Source of the DNA: Chondrosia reniformis
Taxonomy: Eukaryota > Porifera > Demospongiae > Chondrillida > Chondrillidae
Direction of reading: 5' to 3'
Assembly: GCA_947172415.1 (NCBI GenBank)
Contig: OX359199.1
Location: 7,083,884 to 7,147,883 of the forward strand
DNA: 64,000 bases
The notes under the pieces were generated by a model. The model was given only the letters and a program-made list of their open reading frames with translations, was not told the DNA's origin and did no database searches. A program made the translations under genes and the position numbers. Shown here piece after piece: positions 36,501-48,100 of this stretch. Each line of letters opens with the position of its first letter. Position 1 is the stretch's first letter.

Positions 36501-39500
36501 TCAGCTTGAAGTGCATTCCAAAGGGTTGCATCTTCTCTACATGCCCTAAGTCATAACATAGGAAACGCAATCAAACTGATAGTACGTATGTGTATGCACA
36601 AGTAATCTAAAACACCATTATGTGCTACATCCATTTTACAGTATGAGGAGAATAACATAGTGAGAGCTACGTATCTATGGATGAGGATACAATAGGTCTC
36701 TCTATTCTTCTTGCTTCACTGGGCATATATGTACGTACTTGCTTATTCATTTTATAGTGCATTCCTCACCTCAGTGATCCAGGTATATCAATTGGAATGT
36801 TAGCTAAACCAGAATTAGCATTTTCAATTGTTTCTCTTAACAGCTGCACTAAATCGGGCTGAAAGAAGAGAAGAACAAGTCATAATCATATCGACACATG
36901 ACAAAATGGCACACATTGTAATGATCTGAGGACTAATGAAATTTGCAGTTCTGAAAATTTCCATATCTCAATATTTAATCCACTTCATACACTTACGTAC
37001 GTATACCAGTTGTACAGACAGGCATAATGATCACATTACACGTACGTACCTCTGGTATTTAACAGTAAAATGACTGCATTAGATATTTTTCAATTTTAGT
37101 CACATGTATAATACCGGACATGGCTACAGAAAGGTTGACTTACCTGTCCAAAGATCTCATATTCCGGGTCTTGCACTGCTAGACAGACCTTACGCCCAAA
37201 AGTGCCAAACGGAAACATGAATGCAGCAATGATGAACAGGAAGAATGCCAAAATGAAGAGCACGTAGGAGGACCTGGAGGGGGAGAGAAATTAGATTTCA
37301 ACACACAAGGAAGTATCACCTTTAATTAGAGTTGAACTGAGGGCCAACGTCTCTGGTCTCTACTTCAGTTTCATACGTACGTATGTGCTAATACAGACTA
37401 CAGACTACAGACTCCAGACTACAGACTACAGACTACAGACTACAGACTATGACTACAGACTACAGACTATGACTACAGACTACAGACTATGACTACAGAC
37501 TACAAAGTACATACAGACTACAGACTACAGACTACAGACTATGACTACAGACTACAGACTATGACTACAGACTACAAAGTACATACAGACTACAGACTAC
37601 AGACTACAGACTACAGACTACAGACTACAAAGTACGTACTACAGACTACAGACTACAGACTATGACTACAGACTACAAAGTACATACAGACTACAGACTA
37701 CAGACTACAGACTACAAAGTACGTACAGACTACAGATTACAGACTACAGACTACAAAGTACGTACTACAGACTACAGACTACAGACTATGACTACAGACT
37801 ACAAAGTACATACAGACTACAGACTACAGACTACAGACTACAGACTATACAGACTACAGATTACAGACTACAGACTACGTACATATAGACTACAGACTAT
37901 GACTACAGACTACAGACTACAGACTACAAAGTACATACAGACTACAGACTACAGACTACAGACTACAGACTACAGACTATGACTACAGACTACAGACTAT
38001 GACTACAGACTACAAAGTACATACAGACTACAGACTACAGACTACAGACTACAGACTACAGACTACAAAGTACGTACTACAGACTACAGACTACAGACTA
38101 TGACTACAGACTACAAAGTACATACAGACTACAGACTACAGACTACAGACTACAAAGTATGTACAGACTACAGATTACAGACTACAGACTACAAAGTACG
38201 TACTACAGACTACAGACTACAGACTATGACTACAGACTACAAAGTACATACAGACTACAGACTACAGACTACAGACTACAGACTATACAGACTACAGATT
38301 ACAGACTACAGACTACGTACATATAGACTACAGACTACAGACTACAGACTACAGACTACAAAGTACAGTCTCCTGTGTTTGGTTCATATGCCATTATTTG
38401 TATGCTTACACAAGTAAACAGATGCCTCCGCAGTTGGAGAGTTGAGTGCGCTCAAAAGGCAACCTGCTCTTGTTGTACCCCACCAGACCACACAGCAGAC
38501 CCAGAACCACAAAGATCAGTCCAAACAGAATGAAAACACAGAAGAGAATACCGACAATATACCTACAGGGGATACACCATGACAGTCATGCACTGAGAAG
38601 GGGAAAACCCTCCAATATCATATCTGCACAGCTGACCTTGCCAAAAAGAGGTTAGAAACTGAGTAGGATAGCTCAGGATTGTTGACAAACATTTCGTTGA
38701 ATTCTTCCACACTTGTAGTGAAATCAGCTAGTGCCTATGTGTGCATTCACATGCAGAAGGAGAGAACGGACATCTTAAAATGAAGATCATCCAATCATCC
38801 CATACAATTAAACCAGTCCTGTTCATCCAATAAACTCACCCGGTTAACAGTGTCAACACCATTTGAGAGACTGTCTATAACTGAGTTTTGAATATCTTCA
38901 ATCTGATTTACAAATGGATCTGCATAATATAGTAGTTTAAGTTCAATACTCACACAGGCTAGGACGTCATCTCATTCACTGTCACCCTCACACTCACACA
39001 GGCTATGACACCATCTCGTTCACTGTCACCCTCACACTCACACAGGCTACAACGTCATCTCGTTCACTGTCACCCTCACACTCACACAGGCTATGACACC
39101 ATCTCGTTCACTGTCACCCTCACACTCACACAGGCTACAACGTCATCTCGTTCACTGTCACCCTCACACTCACACAGGCTATGACACCATCTCGTTCACT
39201 GTCACCCTCACACTCACACAGGCTACAACGTCATCTCGTTCACTGTCACCCTCACACTCACACAGGCTATGACACCATCTCGTTCACTGTCACCCTCACA
39301 CTCACACAGGCTACAACGTCATCTCGTTCACTGTCACCCTCACACTCACACAGGCTACAACGCCATCTCGTTCACTGTCACCCTCACACTCACACAGGCT
39401 ACAAGGTCATCTCGTTCACTGTCACCCTCACACTCACACAGGCTACAACGTCATCTCGTTCACTGTCACCCTCACACTCACACAGGCTACAACGTCATCT

Positions 39501-42500
39501 CGTTCACTGTCACCCTCACACTCACACAGGCTACAACGTCATCTCGTTCACTGTCACCCTCACACTCACACAGGCTATGACATCATCTCGTTCACTGTCA
39601 CACTCACACTCACACAGGCTATGACACCATCTCGTTCACTGTCACCCTCACACTCACACAGGCTAGGACATCATCTCGTTCACTGTCACCCTCACACTCA
39701 CACAGGCTATGACACCATCTCGTTCACTGTCACTCTCACATGTAAACCTACCTATCTGTGAAGTCAAGTTAAATTGGCCGGTAATATTGCTTGACAGTCT
39801 GTTAAAGGTCTGGTTGATCTGTGAGGAGTATAGCAGCCACAGTACAACACACAATTATACAGTTAATATGCCAGGCATACTAATACTAGTATAACATACA
39901 ATTATACTGTTAATATGCCAGGTATACTAATACTAGTACAACACATAATTGTACAGTTAATATGCCAGGTATACTAATACTAGTACAACACACAATTATA
40001 CAGTTAACATGCCAGGTATACTAATACTAGTATAACACATAATTGTACAGTTAACATGCCAGGTATACTAATACTCACTTCCATTACAAAGTCTGTCAAA
40101 TTCTGAGTATAGTTGAGACTATTTTGAAACATTTGAAGTGTTGTCAAGGCTTGATCAATCTGCACAAAATTGTATACAACAGCACCACACTCACATTTCC
40201 ATCAGGTAATACGTATATACATATGTATTTTATATGTATAGAACAGGGCTGCACCTGGGCACGTATATGTCATTGTATATGCAGTAGTACAGGACAGCTT
40301 AGAATCGCCTAACATTCTACTGAATATACTATCCACTTGTAAGGTCCAGATCCTCTATAAAACTGATCTGTTACATTACGTACGTACCTCTGGTGAGACG
40401 TCCACTATTGGTATTGCACTACTATCCAAAGAGCTGCAATCAAAACTTGTCATAAGAGCACTACCCATACACGATGCTCTCAAGTTATCGAGACTGCTAC
40501 GTATAGCCTCTAACTGTCCACTGATGTTGGCTGCAGTGGTGTTCAGCTCTATCAGGGTGGTGCTGATGTTGTTCAGAGCTCCGTTTATGGACCCCACATC
40601 TGTTAGAGAGGAACAACAGTAGAGGAAGAGAATTAATAAAAGAAGAGGAATAAAACTAAGACAATACAGCACCAGTTAACACTTATTACTCTGCAATGAG
40701 GCCATCCTATCATATGTTCATGTATATATGTATGTAAACTGTACACATTGTAATGGGAATGTGGACATTATATTCTACAAATCAGGTTCCTTTTAATGTA
40801 TACGTAGCTGTGCTGGGATGGCTCAGGCTTGGCCCAGTTAAATACATATGACAACTATATTCACTGTACATCCAATGGTCTGTGTACGTATGAGGGACGT
40901 GTGGTACTTACTGTTCTGTAGTCCTAGCACCTCATTTAGCAAGATGTTAAAGTCTCCTCTGTGACTATCCACAATCTCATCTATGAAGCAAGGTTCAACA
41001 TCTAGCGGAGCAGAAGATGTATCAATAACGCTACGTAGGAATGGTGTAGTTGAACTGCACCATTAATCAGAGCAAACTCGACAATAATCAGATACCTCAT
41101 TAACCAACAGTTACTACGTATGTATATGTAACCAACTGAAATGGATAGTAACATACGTATTGTAAGAGACACTCAAAGTGCTACACAGTACATACATATA
41201 TGTACATACATAGTAACTGTTAGAAGACATGGGACACACATAAAACATACTTGTCAAAAGATCTTGGATATTTCCTGTAAAGTCGCCAAGTCTATCTCCA
41301 ACCAGCACCCGAACCTCCTACATAGTACAATAGATAAAATGAACGTACTGAAACTGATATACGTATACAGAATAACAACAGACTACAAGTGTGACAACAG
41401 ACACCTAGAGGGTGTTGCTTGATAATGTATTGCATTTCAGAAACTATTGAGGGAAACTTGTCATGCACATACTCTAACTGCCTGACTGCTATACTATTAC
41501 CCTCAGAACACAAAGGGACTATGGTCACTATGCACTTACCGCCAAAGTGGTGTTGACAAACGAACTGGTGTCTCTCAGTGTGTTGGTGACAGTGGGCACT
41601 ACGCTGTTTGTAGTGTCCTTGAAGGCCTCGTTGGTCAGAAAGGCAAACACAATCCCAACACTGAAGGACAGAGAGTGACAGAATAACTAATATATGTGAT
41701 GATATACAAGTGCTCCATTACATCAGCATTCAGAGCCACACACAAGATCTCCCACATGTGATATTTGGCAGCTACCTATGTACAGTAGGCTAAAAACATA
41801 GTAAGGATTCTCTTATGGGAAGTATTTGAAAAAGCATTTCATTTATTCAAAAAGGAAAGAGATACATACATAAATATCTATATACATAAATACGTATGTA
41901 CGTATGTATATACCTAAGTGGGTATACACTAAAACATTATACACACCTCTCTAAAGCTTATGCAATGGAATGGAAACAGGGAATAGTAATTAGAATCCTT
42001 CGCACATGCACATAAGTACGTAGAACAGCAGTGATTCAATCATATGTACGTACGATTAACATAGAATTAAATGGAATATTAACTATCTACACCTCCATAT
42101 TTGTACATAAGAACAGAATTGACAGATTTGGGGCATTCCTGACATTCCCTCAGTCTGTCATGTGACGATAAAGATATGAGTGTACTTACCCGGCCAAGAT
42201 AATGAAAATGAGAACAAACACAAGCTGCACGACACAGAGGCACTTCCTATTGCCCTCCTTCTCCTCATCGTCCACTGTCCAGGTCAGATTGCCTCCGCAG
42301 TTCTTACAACACCGACAGCAGCAGACACAGCAGAGGGAGATGCACGTCAGTAGAGCTAGCACAAACCCCAGCACAGTGACTGCCAGGACTGGAGCATACC
42401 AGCTGAGGACCTACATGAAAGAGCACGTCACATGAGTCATGTACACGTACAAAATACCTCAGTATTATATATACTGTATAGCTTCAATGCTACCTCAGTA

Positions 42501-44911
42501 TTATATATACTGTATAGCTTCAATGCTACCTCAGTATTATATATACTGTATAGCTTCAATGCTACCTCAGTATTCAGTATACATATGTATATAGGCTCAA
42601 TGCTATGTATGATTGATTCTTTAGAGATTAATGCGTTTATCAGTGCTTGTCTCTATTATTCTTCTAATATTACAGGAAGTCTCAGTCAATGGGCCTTCAT
42701 CAACTGAATAAATTACACACATTCAATGCTTTATATATCATATTAAATCATACCATTTTACCATCTATGTACGTACATATATAAAACACTGATTGTGTGT
42801 AATTTATTCAGTTGATGAAGGCCCATTGACCAAACGTCCTATTGTAAGAACAATTATGAGAGGTTCTAATGATTAGGTGTACATAGAGCTGTCATGAGGT
42901 GTAGCACATAGAGCTGTCGTGTGCTTGTGTTAGACCAACTTACTTCTTGAATAATTGCATTTGTGTCAACAGACTGAATATTGGAAATACGAGGTGTGAT
43001 GATGTCTACACACAAAGGAAGACACATTCATACAATATATCTACAATACTTGGAATTGTAACAATGCATCATTTCAAATGTGTCGTATTAATACACCGGC
43101 CTTGTTGTACCATGCACAGGGTAGCAGTACCTTGCTGCTCCAGGTGTGATAAGCATGGTATACTCACTAGCAACACATTTCAGAGGGAAAACAATTCACA
43201 CCTACAGATTAGATTAGCCCTACTGTACTCATGTACAGGCAGTGGTTCAATGAGACCTGTAAATCTGTCATGCATTAGCACTGGTCACACTACATTCCAA
43301 AGAAGTACAAACACTCTCTTATTTTACTGAATTACACATATATATTATATAGGCTGCTATATACGTATATACTACATAGGCTGCTATATACGTATAATAT
43401 AGGCTGCTACTATATATGTTGAGTGATCTTCCTGTTCCGTTCCTGGCCAAGGAGCACATAGTAACACAACAGGATATAGGATCTGGCTTGGTGAAACTAA
43501 ATATAGATGTCACCATTCAATGACCACATAATATAAGTACATTTCATGTTCAAATATGGATAGCTCAACAATTTAGAGCATGAATACCTTCTCTATTATC
43601 ACAAGTACTTACACAGCTCAGCAATAGGCACAGCAGACAAGAAGAAGCCTTTTTCTACATGTGGACAATTCCCTCTATAGCGTCATTATAGGGAAAACCG
43701 AATTATCTGTATAGGTAAACCTTTGTAGCGGGAAGTTTACAAGTATTTCAGGAATGAGGCAACCTTTCAAGCACTGTAGGGTCAACTCATGTGTACTTGG
43801 GCGATTGCACCATCACTGCTAACACAGAAGGGAATTTACAGTATTGATAATCACTCCCTCTCTATTCCTCCTTTACCTCTCAACAGATACGGACGTACGT
43901 ATGTTACGAACCCCTTCAAAATAGACTTTTAACACTTCCTATCTGTAAGGTTGAGCTAATGGTACAAATGTCTTTAAATTGTGGTTAAGTACTAATAATA
44001 ACAAGTCTACATGGAATGTATCATCTTTAAAAGAGAGAGTTATTTGGAAGCACACTACACGTCACTGGTAACATTATAGATTATCAGTGTAGTCTTTCAG
44101 TTCGATATTAGAAACACAATAGCTCATTATGCTCAAATGATAATGATAAATGAAACTCATGTACAAAGTCATGGTCAGTGGGAAAAACATCACTGCAATT
44201 AGAGATCACTAAAATGATAAATTTTAACAAATACAATGGATTACCTAATTATATTGGCAGGCTAGTGGATTGGCAATAGAAACTATAGAACATACACCAA
44301 CTTCCCCATACACCTTCCTGTACCATATTACGTATTTATATGAAATTCAATTTGAAAAAAAAAAATTTACTGGAGCGTCAGAACAAGTATTCTACGCCCT
44401 GTGTGCATTAAGCTCACATAGCACAAACTACTGTACTAGTACAAATCTTAGATAACACGTGGTACGACCAAGGAGTGGCGGTATTAAAACTACTCTTCAA
44501 ACCCCTAAATTTCTATGACTCGAGGGAAAGTGTAAGCGAAATAAATAGAAACATGAGCCGCGCTTTTATAATTAAATAAACAACGAAATTCTCTAAGTTA
44601 CCCTGCGTAGAGAACCCGTATATCTGCTGAACTAGCTCTGCAACTTTTCAAACAGTCACGCGTCTAGTGTAGACGTAGTAATGCTGCCCTATAACAAACT
44701 TACTGTAGGGAAGACTGCCACTTCTGACGATATCGGAAAACCCATTTGCCATGTTATAATATGGTTCCAAACCTCTCGAGTCGAAGGACACCGGATCAAA
44801 GTTATCCGAACCCGACCCGACTGGCTGGTAGATGACATCCTCGGGCGGGGGGACCGGGCAGGTCTGGGATGAAGTGAATGCGAAGAGAGATAGAAATAAG
44901 ATAACCCGCAT
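33541..44911 (-). CDS. Prominin (CD133 family) five-pass membrane glycoprotein
   Basis: Prominins are cholesterol-binding proteins of membrane protrusions. The start at 44911 gives a signal peptide (MRVILFLSLFAFTSSQTC) and YQPVGSGSDNFDP. Exon 42412-42190 has TM1, the Cys-rich cytoplasmic loop CCVCCCRCCKNCGG typical of the family, and TM2 (VVQLVFVLIFIILAG...). Many small exons (41.66-39.76 kb) encode the first extracellular loop with numerous N-x-S/T sites and CFIDEI. Exon 38563-38411 has TM3 (YIVGILFCVFILFGLIFVVL) and 37275-37142 TM4 (SSYVLFILAFFLFIIAAFMF then GRKVCLAVQDPEYEIFGQ). The second loop spans 36858-35165. TM5 is at 34936-34800 (FWFAIGWCAIFFIALLAW). The tail exons are 34505-34406 and 33619-33541. 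About 22 exons; a few near 43.4-43.7 kb are uncertain. I leave the symbol blank since orthology to PROM1 or PROM2 is not decidable here. Confidence 0.9.
33625..34196. repeat. 23-bp minisatellite next to the last prominin acceptor
   Basis: About 25 copies of gagagtgggagggagggaga plus cat, with ggga/gaga variants. On the gene strand it ends about 15 bases before the acceptor ctttgtag|CCCTGC at 33619. The unit is not a multiple of three, so three overlapping Pro/Ser/His/Leu frames run through it; none is a gene. Confidence 0.96.
34971..35055. repeat. Two-copy duplication upstream of a prominin acceptor
   Basis: acatagaggtaatacacagt plus ctactacatgacacacaat occurs twice (about 34975 and 35016). 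On the minus strand it ends about 35 bases before the acceptor of the TM5 exon. Confidence 0.8.
37396..38363. repeat. gactaca microsatellite/minisatellite, prominin intron
   Basis: About 970 bases of 7-bp gactaca units with higher-order blocks punctuated by tatgactacagactac, caaagtacatacagac and caaagtacgtactacag. The same block order appears at 37640-37890 and 38080-38310, so large segments were duplicated inside the array. It lies between the TM4 and TM3 exons. Open frames of Tyr/Arg/Leu/Gln/Thr are artefacts. Confidence 0.96.
38957..39740. repeat. 44-bp minisatellite, about 18 copies, prominin intron
   Basis: Unit: ggctatgacaccatctcgtt plus cactgtcaccctcacactcacaca, alternating with a tacaacgtcat variant. 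On the gene strand it starts about 12 bases after the donor (CACAGATAG|gtaggtttac near 39757) and runs to about 40 bases before the next acceptor, so it is almost the whole intron. Confidence 0.96.
39852..40075 (-). repeat. 47-bp minisatellite starting at a prominin donor
   Basis: About five copies of a unit with agtattagtatacctggcat, then attaactgtacaattatgtg. On the gene strand the exon ends ATGGAA| and the intron begins gtgagtattagtatacctgg, so the array overlaps the donor's last three bases (agt) and continues nearly to the next acceptor. Confidence 0.88.
42455..42575. repeat. 36-bp minisatellite, prominin intron
   Basis: Three and a half copies of tacctcagtattatatatac plus tgtatagcttcaatgc, about 40 bases upstream of the TM1/TM2 exon's acceptor on the minus strand. 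Confidence 0.9.
42679..42833. repeat. Inverted repeat with ~38-bp arms, prominin intron
   Basis: cagtcaatgggccttcatca plus actgaataaattacacac (42679 on) is repeated as its reverse complement at about 42795-42833 (gtgtgtaatttattcagttg atgaaggcccattgac). The arms are almost perfect and the loop is about 75 bp. It may be a small inverted-repeat transposon or a hairpin RNA source. Confidence 0.8.
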
Positions 44912-45175
44912 CTTTTGGACGAGTTGAAAATGCCACTGCTGGCTCCGGAATATGCTGGAGGTAACGCGTATCAATCCCACTACTGTTTTCGGTTGAAAGC
45001 GAAGGTCACCTTTAGGAAGGGGGGTGTTTGCTATATAAACTTGCACCGCATTAATGGCATGCCAATGGCTTATTCGCACTTATTATGGCATCATAGGAAT
45101 CACGTGATGGAACACTGCTGATAATTATTCATAAGACACATACATATAAGCACTAAGGAAATCCTCTACACTGAG

Positions 45176-48100
45176 CTACACAGGAAGTTTGTTTGGATTA
45201 GAAGCAGCCTTTGGGTCCTTTATAGTCTCATCTACTCTCAAGATGACGCATGCTGCCTCGCAAGCAGCTATGAGGGCATTTCTCTTGACTGCCATGGGCT
45301 CCCATACACAAGCAGCAAAGTTGTCAGTAATGTCTTCATGAATAATGTCTATCCCATACCACTTTCCACCTGTGGATAGCATAGAAACAGAAAATGAACT
45401 TTCGATTCATTTAAATAAAGAAGGAATCCATAATAACTGAAAAATAAACCAAACATAAACAAAATAATGTACATGTGACAGTCATGTGACAGTCATGTGA
45501 CAGGTGACTTACCTTTGGCATGCTTCTCCCTCAGCTTGTTCAACATTAGCATGGCGTCAAAACCAGCATTTTCACAAAGTTGTGTAGGAATAATTTCAAG
45601 AGCTCTAGCATAAGCGGCTATAATGAGCTGCTCTTTACCGGCTATGGTTAAAGCATGATCTCTCAGTTTCTTGCTCAGCTCCATCTCAATGGCCCCTCCA
45701 CCAGCTACCACAGCATCATTCTTTATTGCCTGTTTAACAATCACTATAGCATCATGTAGAGATCGCTCAGTCTCATCAATAAACTGGTCCGCCCCGCCCC
45801 TCAAGATCAAAGTACAGGTCTTAGCGTTGGGGCAACCCATAAAGAGATTGTACCTATATACAAGCAGAAACACACATTCAACTAGCACCTCTCTAGCCAT
45901 CAAATGGCATATTAAAAAGAAATTTAAAAATCTACAAAATAGTTGGACAATTATTTAAATTATTTCTGTGTACATGGTCTCCGTGGCAACCATTCCCATA
46001 CCTATCTCCTCCAATCTGTTGCTCCTCAAACACTTCACAAACTCCCAACACATCCTCTGTAAGATTCTCCACTGATGTCTGCACAGATCCTCCGCAAGCC
46101 TTCACCATGTGCTGCATGTCATCGGGGACCACTCTGCCAGCACAGAATATGTCTCTGCAACAGAGGTGATATACGTAAACAAGTGCACATGTAGACATGA
46201 CAATGTTTCCATCTCTTCATCTGATTTCCTTTAACACACAAACAGTCAAAGAGGAAGTGGTGATATCAGGTATTTATCGGTACAAGCTGATAATCACAGA
46301 CCCTTCCCACATTCACATGCAGTAATACACACAAAGGCATTCCTCTGACCTGTCACAGACCCTTCCCACATTCACAGGCAGTAATACACACAAAGGCATT
46401 CCTCTGACCTGTCACAGACCCTTCCCACATTCACAGGCAGTAATACACACAAAGGCATTCCTCTGACCTGTCACAGACCCTTCCCACATTCACAGGCAGT
46501 AATACACACAAAGGCATTCCTCTGACCTGTCACAGACCCTTCCCACATTCACAGGCAGTAATACACACAAAGGCATTCCTCTGACCTGTCACAGACCCTT
46601 CCCACATTCACAGGCAGTAATACACACAAAGGCATTCCTCTGACCTGTCACAGACCCTTCCCACATTCACATGCAGTAATACACACAAAGGCATTCCTCT
46701 GACCTGTCACAGACCCTTCCCACATTCACATGCAGTAATACACACAAAGGCATTCCTCTGACCTGTCACAGACCCTTCCCACATTCACATGCAGTAATAC
46801 ACACAAAGGCATTCCTCTGACCTGTCACAGACCCTTCCCACATTCACAGGCAGTAATACACACAAAGGCATTCCTCTGACCTGTCACAGACCCTTCCCAC
46901 ATTCACAGGCAGTAATACACACAAAGGCATTCCTCTGACCTGTCACAGACCCTTCCCACATTCACAGGCAGTAATACACACAAAGGCATTCCTCTGACCT
47001 GTCACAGACCCTTCCCACATTCACAGGCAGTAATACACACAAAGGCATTCCTCTGACCTGTCACAGACCCTTCCCACATTCACAGGCAGTAATACACACA
47101 AAGGCATTCCTCTGACCTGTCACAGACCCTTCCCACATTCACAGGCAGTAATACACACAAAGGCATTCCTCTGACCTGTCACAGACCCTTCCCACATTCA
47201 CAGGCAGTAATACACACAAAGGCATTCCTCTGACCTGTCACAGACCCTTCCCACATTCACATGCAGTAATACACACAAAGGCATTCCTCTGACCTGTCAC
47301 AGACCCTTCCCACATTCACAGGCAGTAATACACACCAAGGCATTCCTCTGACCTGTCACAGACCCTTCCCACATTCACAGGCAGTAATACACACAAAGGC
47401 ATTCCTCTGACCTGTCACAGACCCTTCCCACATTCACAGGCAGTAATACACACAAAGGCATTCCTCTGACCTGTCACAGACCCTTCCCACATTCACAGGC
47501 AGTAATACACACAAAGGCATTCCTCTGACCTGTCACAGACCCTTCCCACATTCACAGGCAGTAATACACACCAAGGCATTCCTCTGACCTGTCACAGACC
47601 CTTCCCACATTCACAGGCAGTAATACACACAAAGGCATTCCTCTGACCTGTCACAGACCCTTCCCACATTCACAGGCAGTAATACACACCAAGGCATTCC
47701 TCTGACCTGTCACAGACCCTTCCCACATTCACAGGCAGTAATACACACAAAGGCATTCCTCTGACCTGTCACAGACCCTTCCCACATTCACAGGCAGTAA
47801 TACACACAAAGGCATTCCTCTGACCTGTCACAGACCCTTCCCACATTCACATGCAGTAATACACACCAAGGCATTCCTCTGACCTGTCACAGACCCTTCC
47901 CACATTCACAGGCAGTAATACACACAAAGGCATTCCTCTGACCTGTCACAGACCCTTCCCACATTCACAGGCAGTAATACACACAAAGGCATTCCTCTGA
48001 CCTGTCACAGACCCTTCCCACATTCACAGGCAGTAATACACACAAAGGCATTCCTCTGACCTGTCAGCAAAATATTGTGTTGCCACATCACCTATTGCAA

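Noticed and set aside
46294..48066. Regular 59-bp repeats that might look like a CRISPR array
   Set aside because: There are no unique spacers; the whole unit repeats. The array sits in an intron of a eukaryotic gene.
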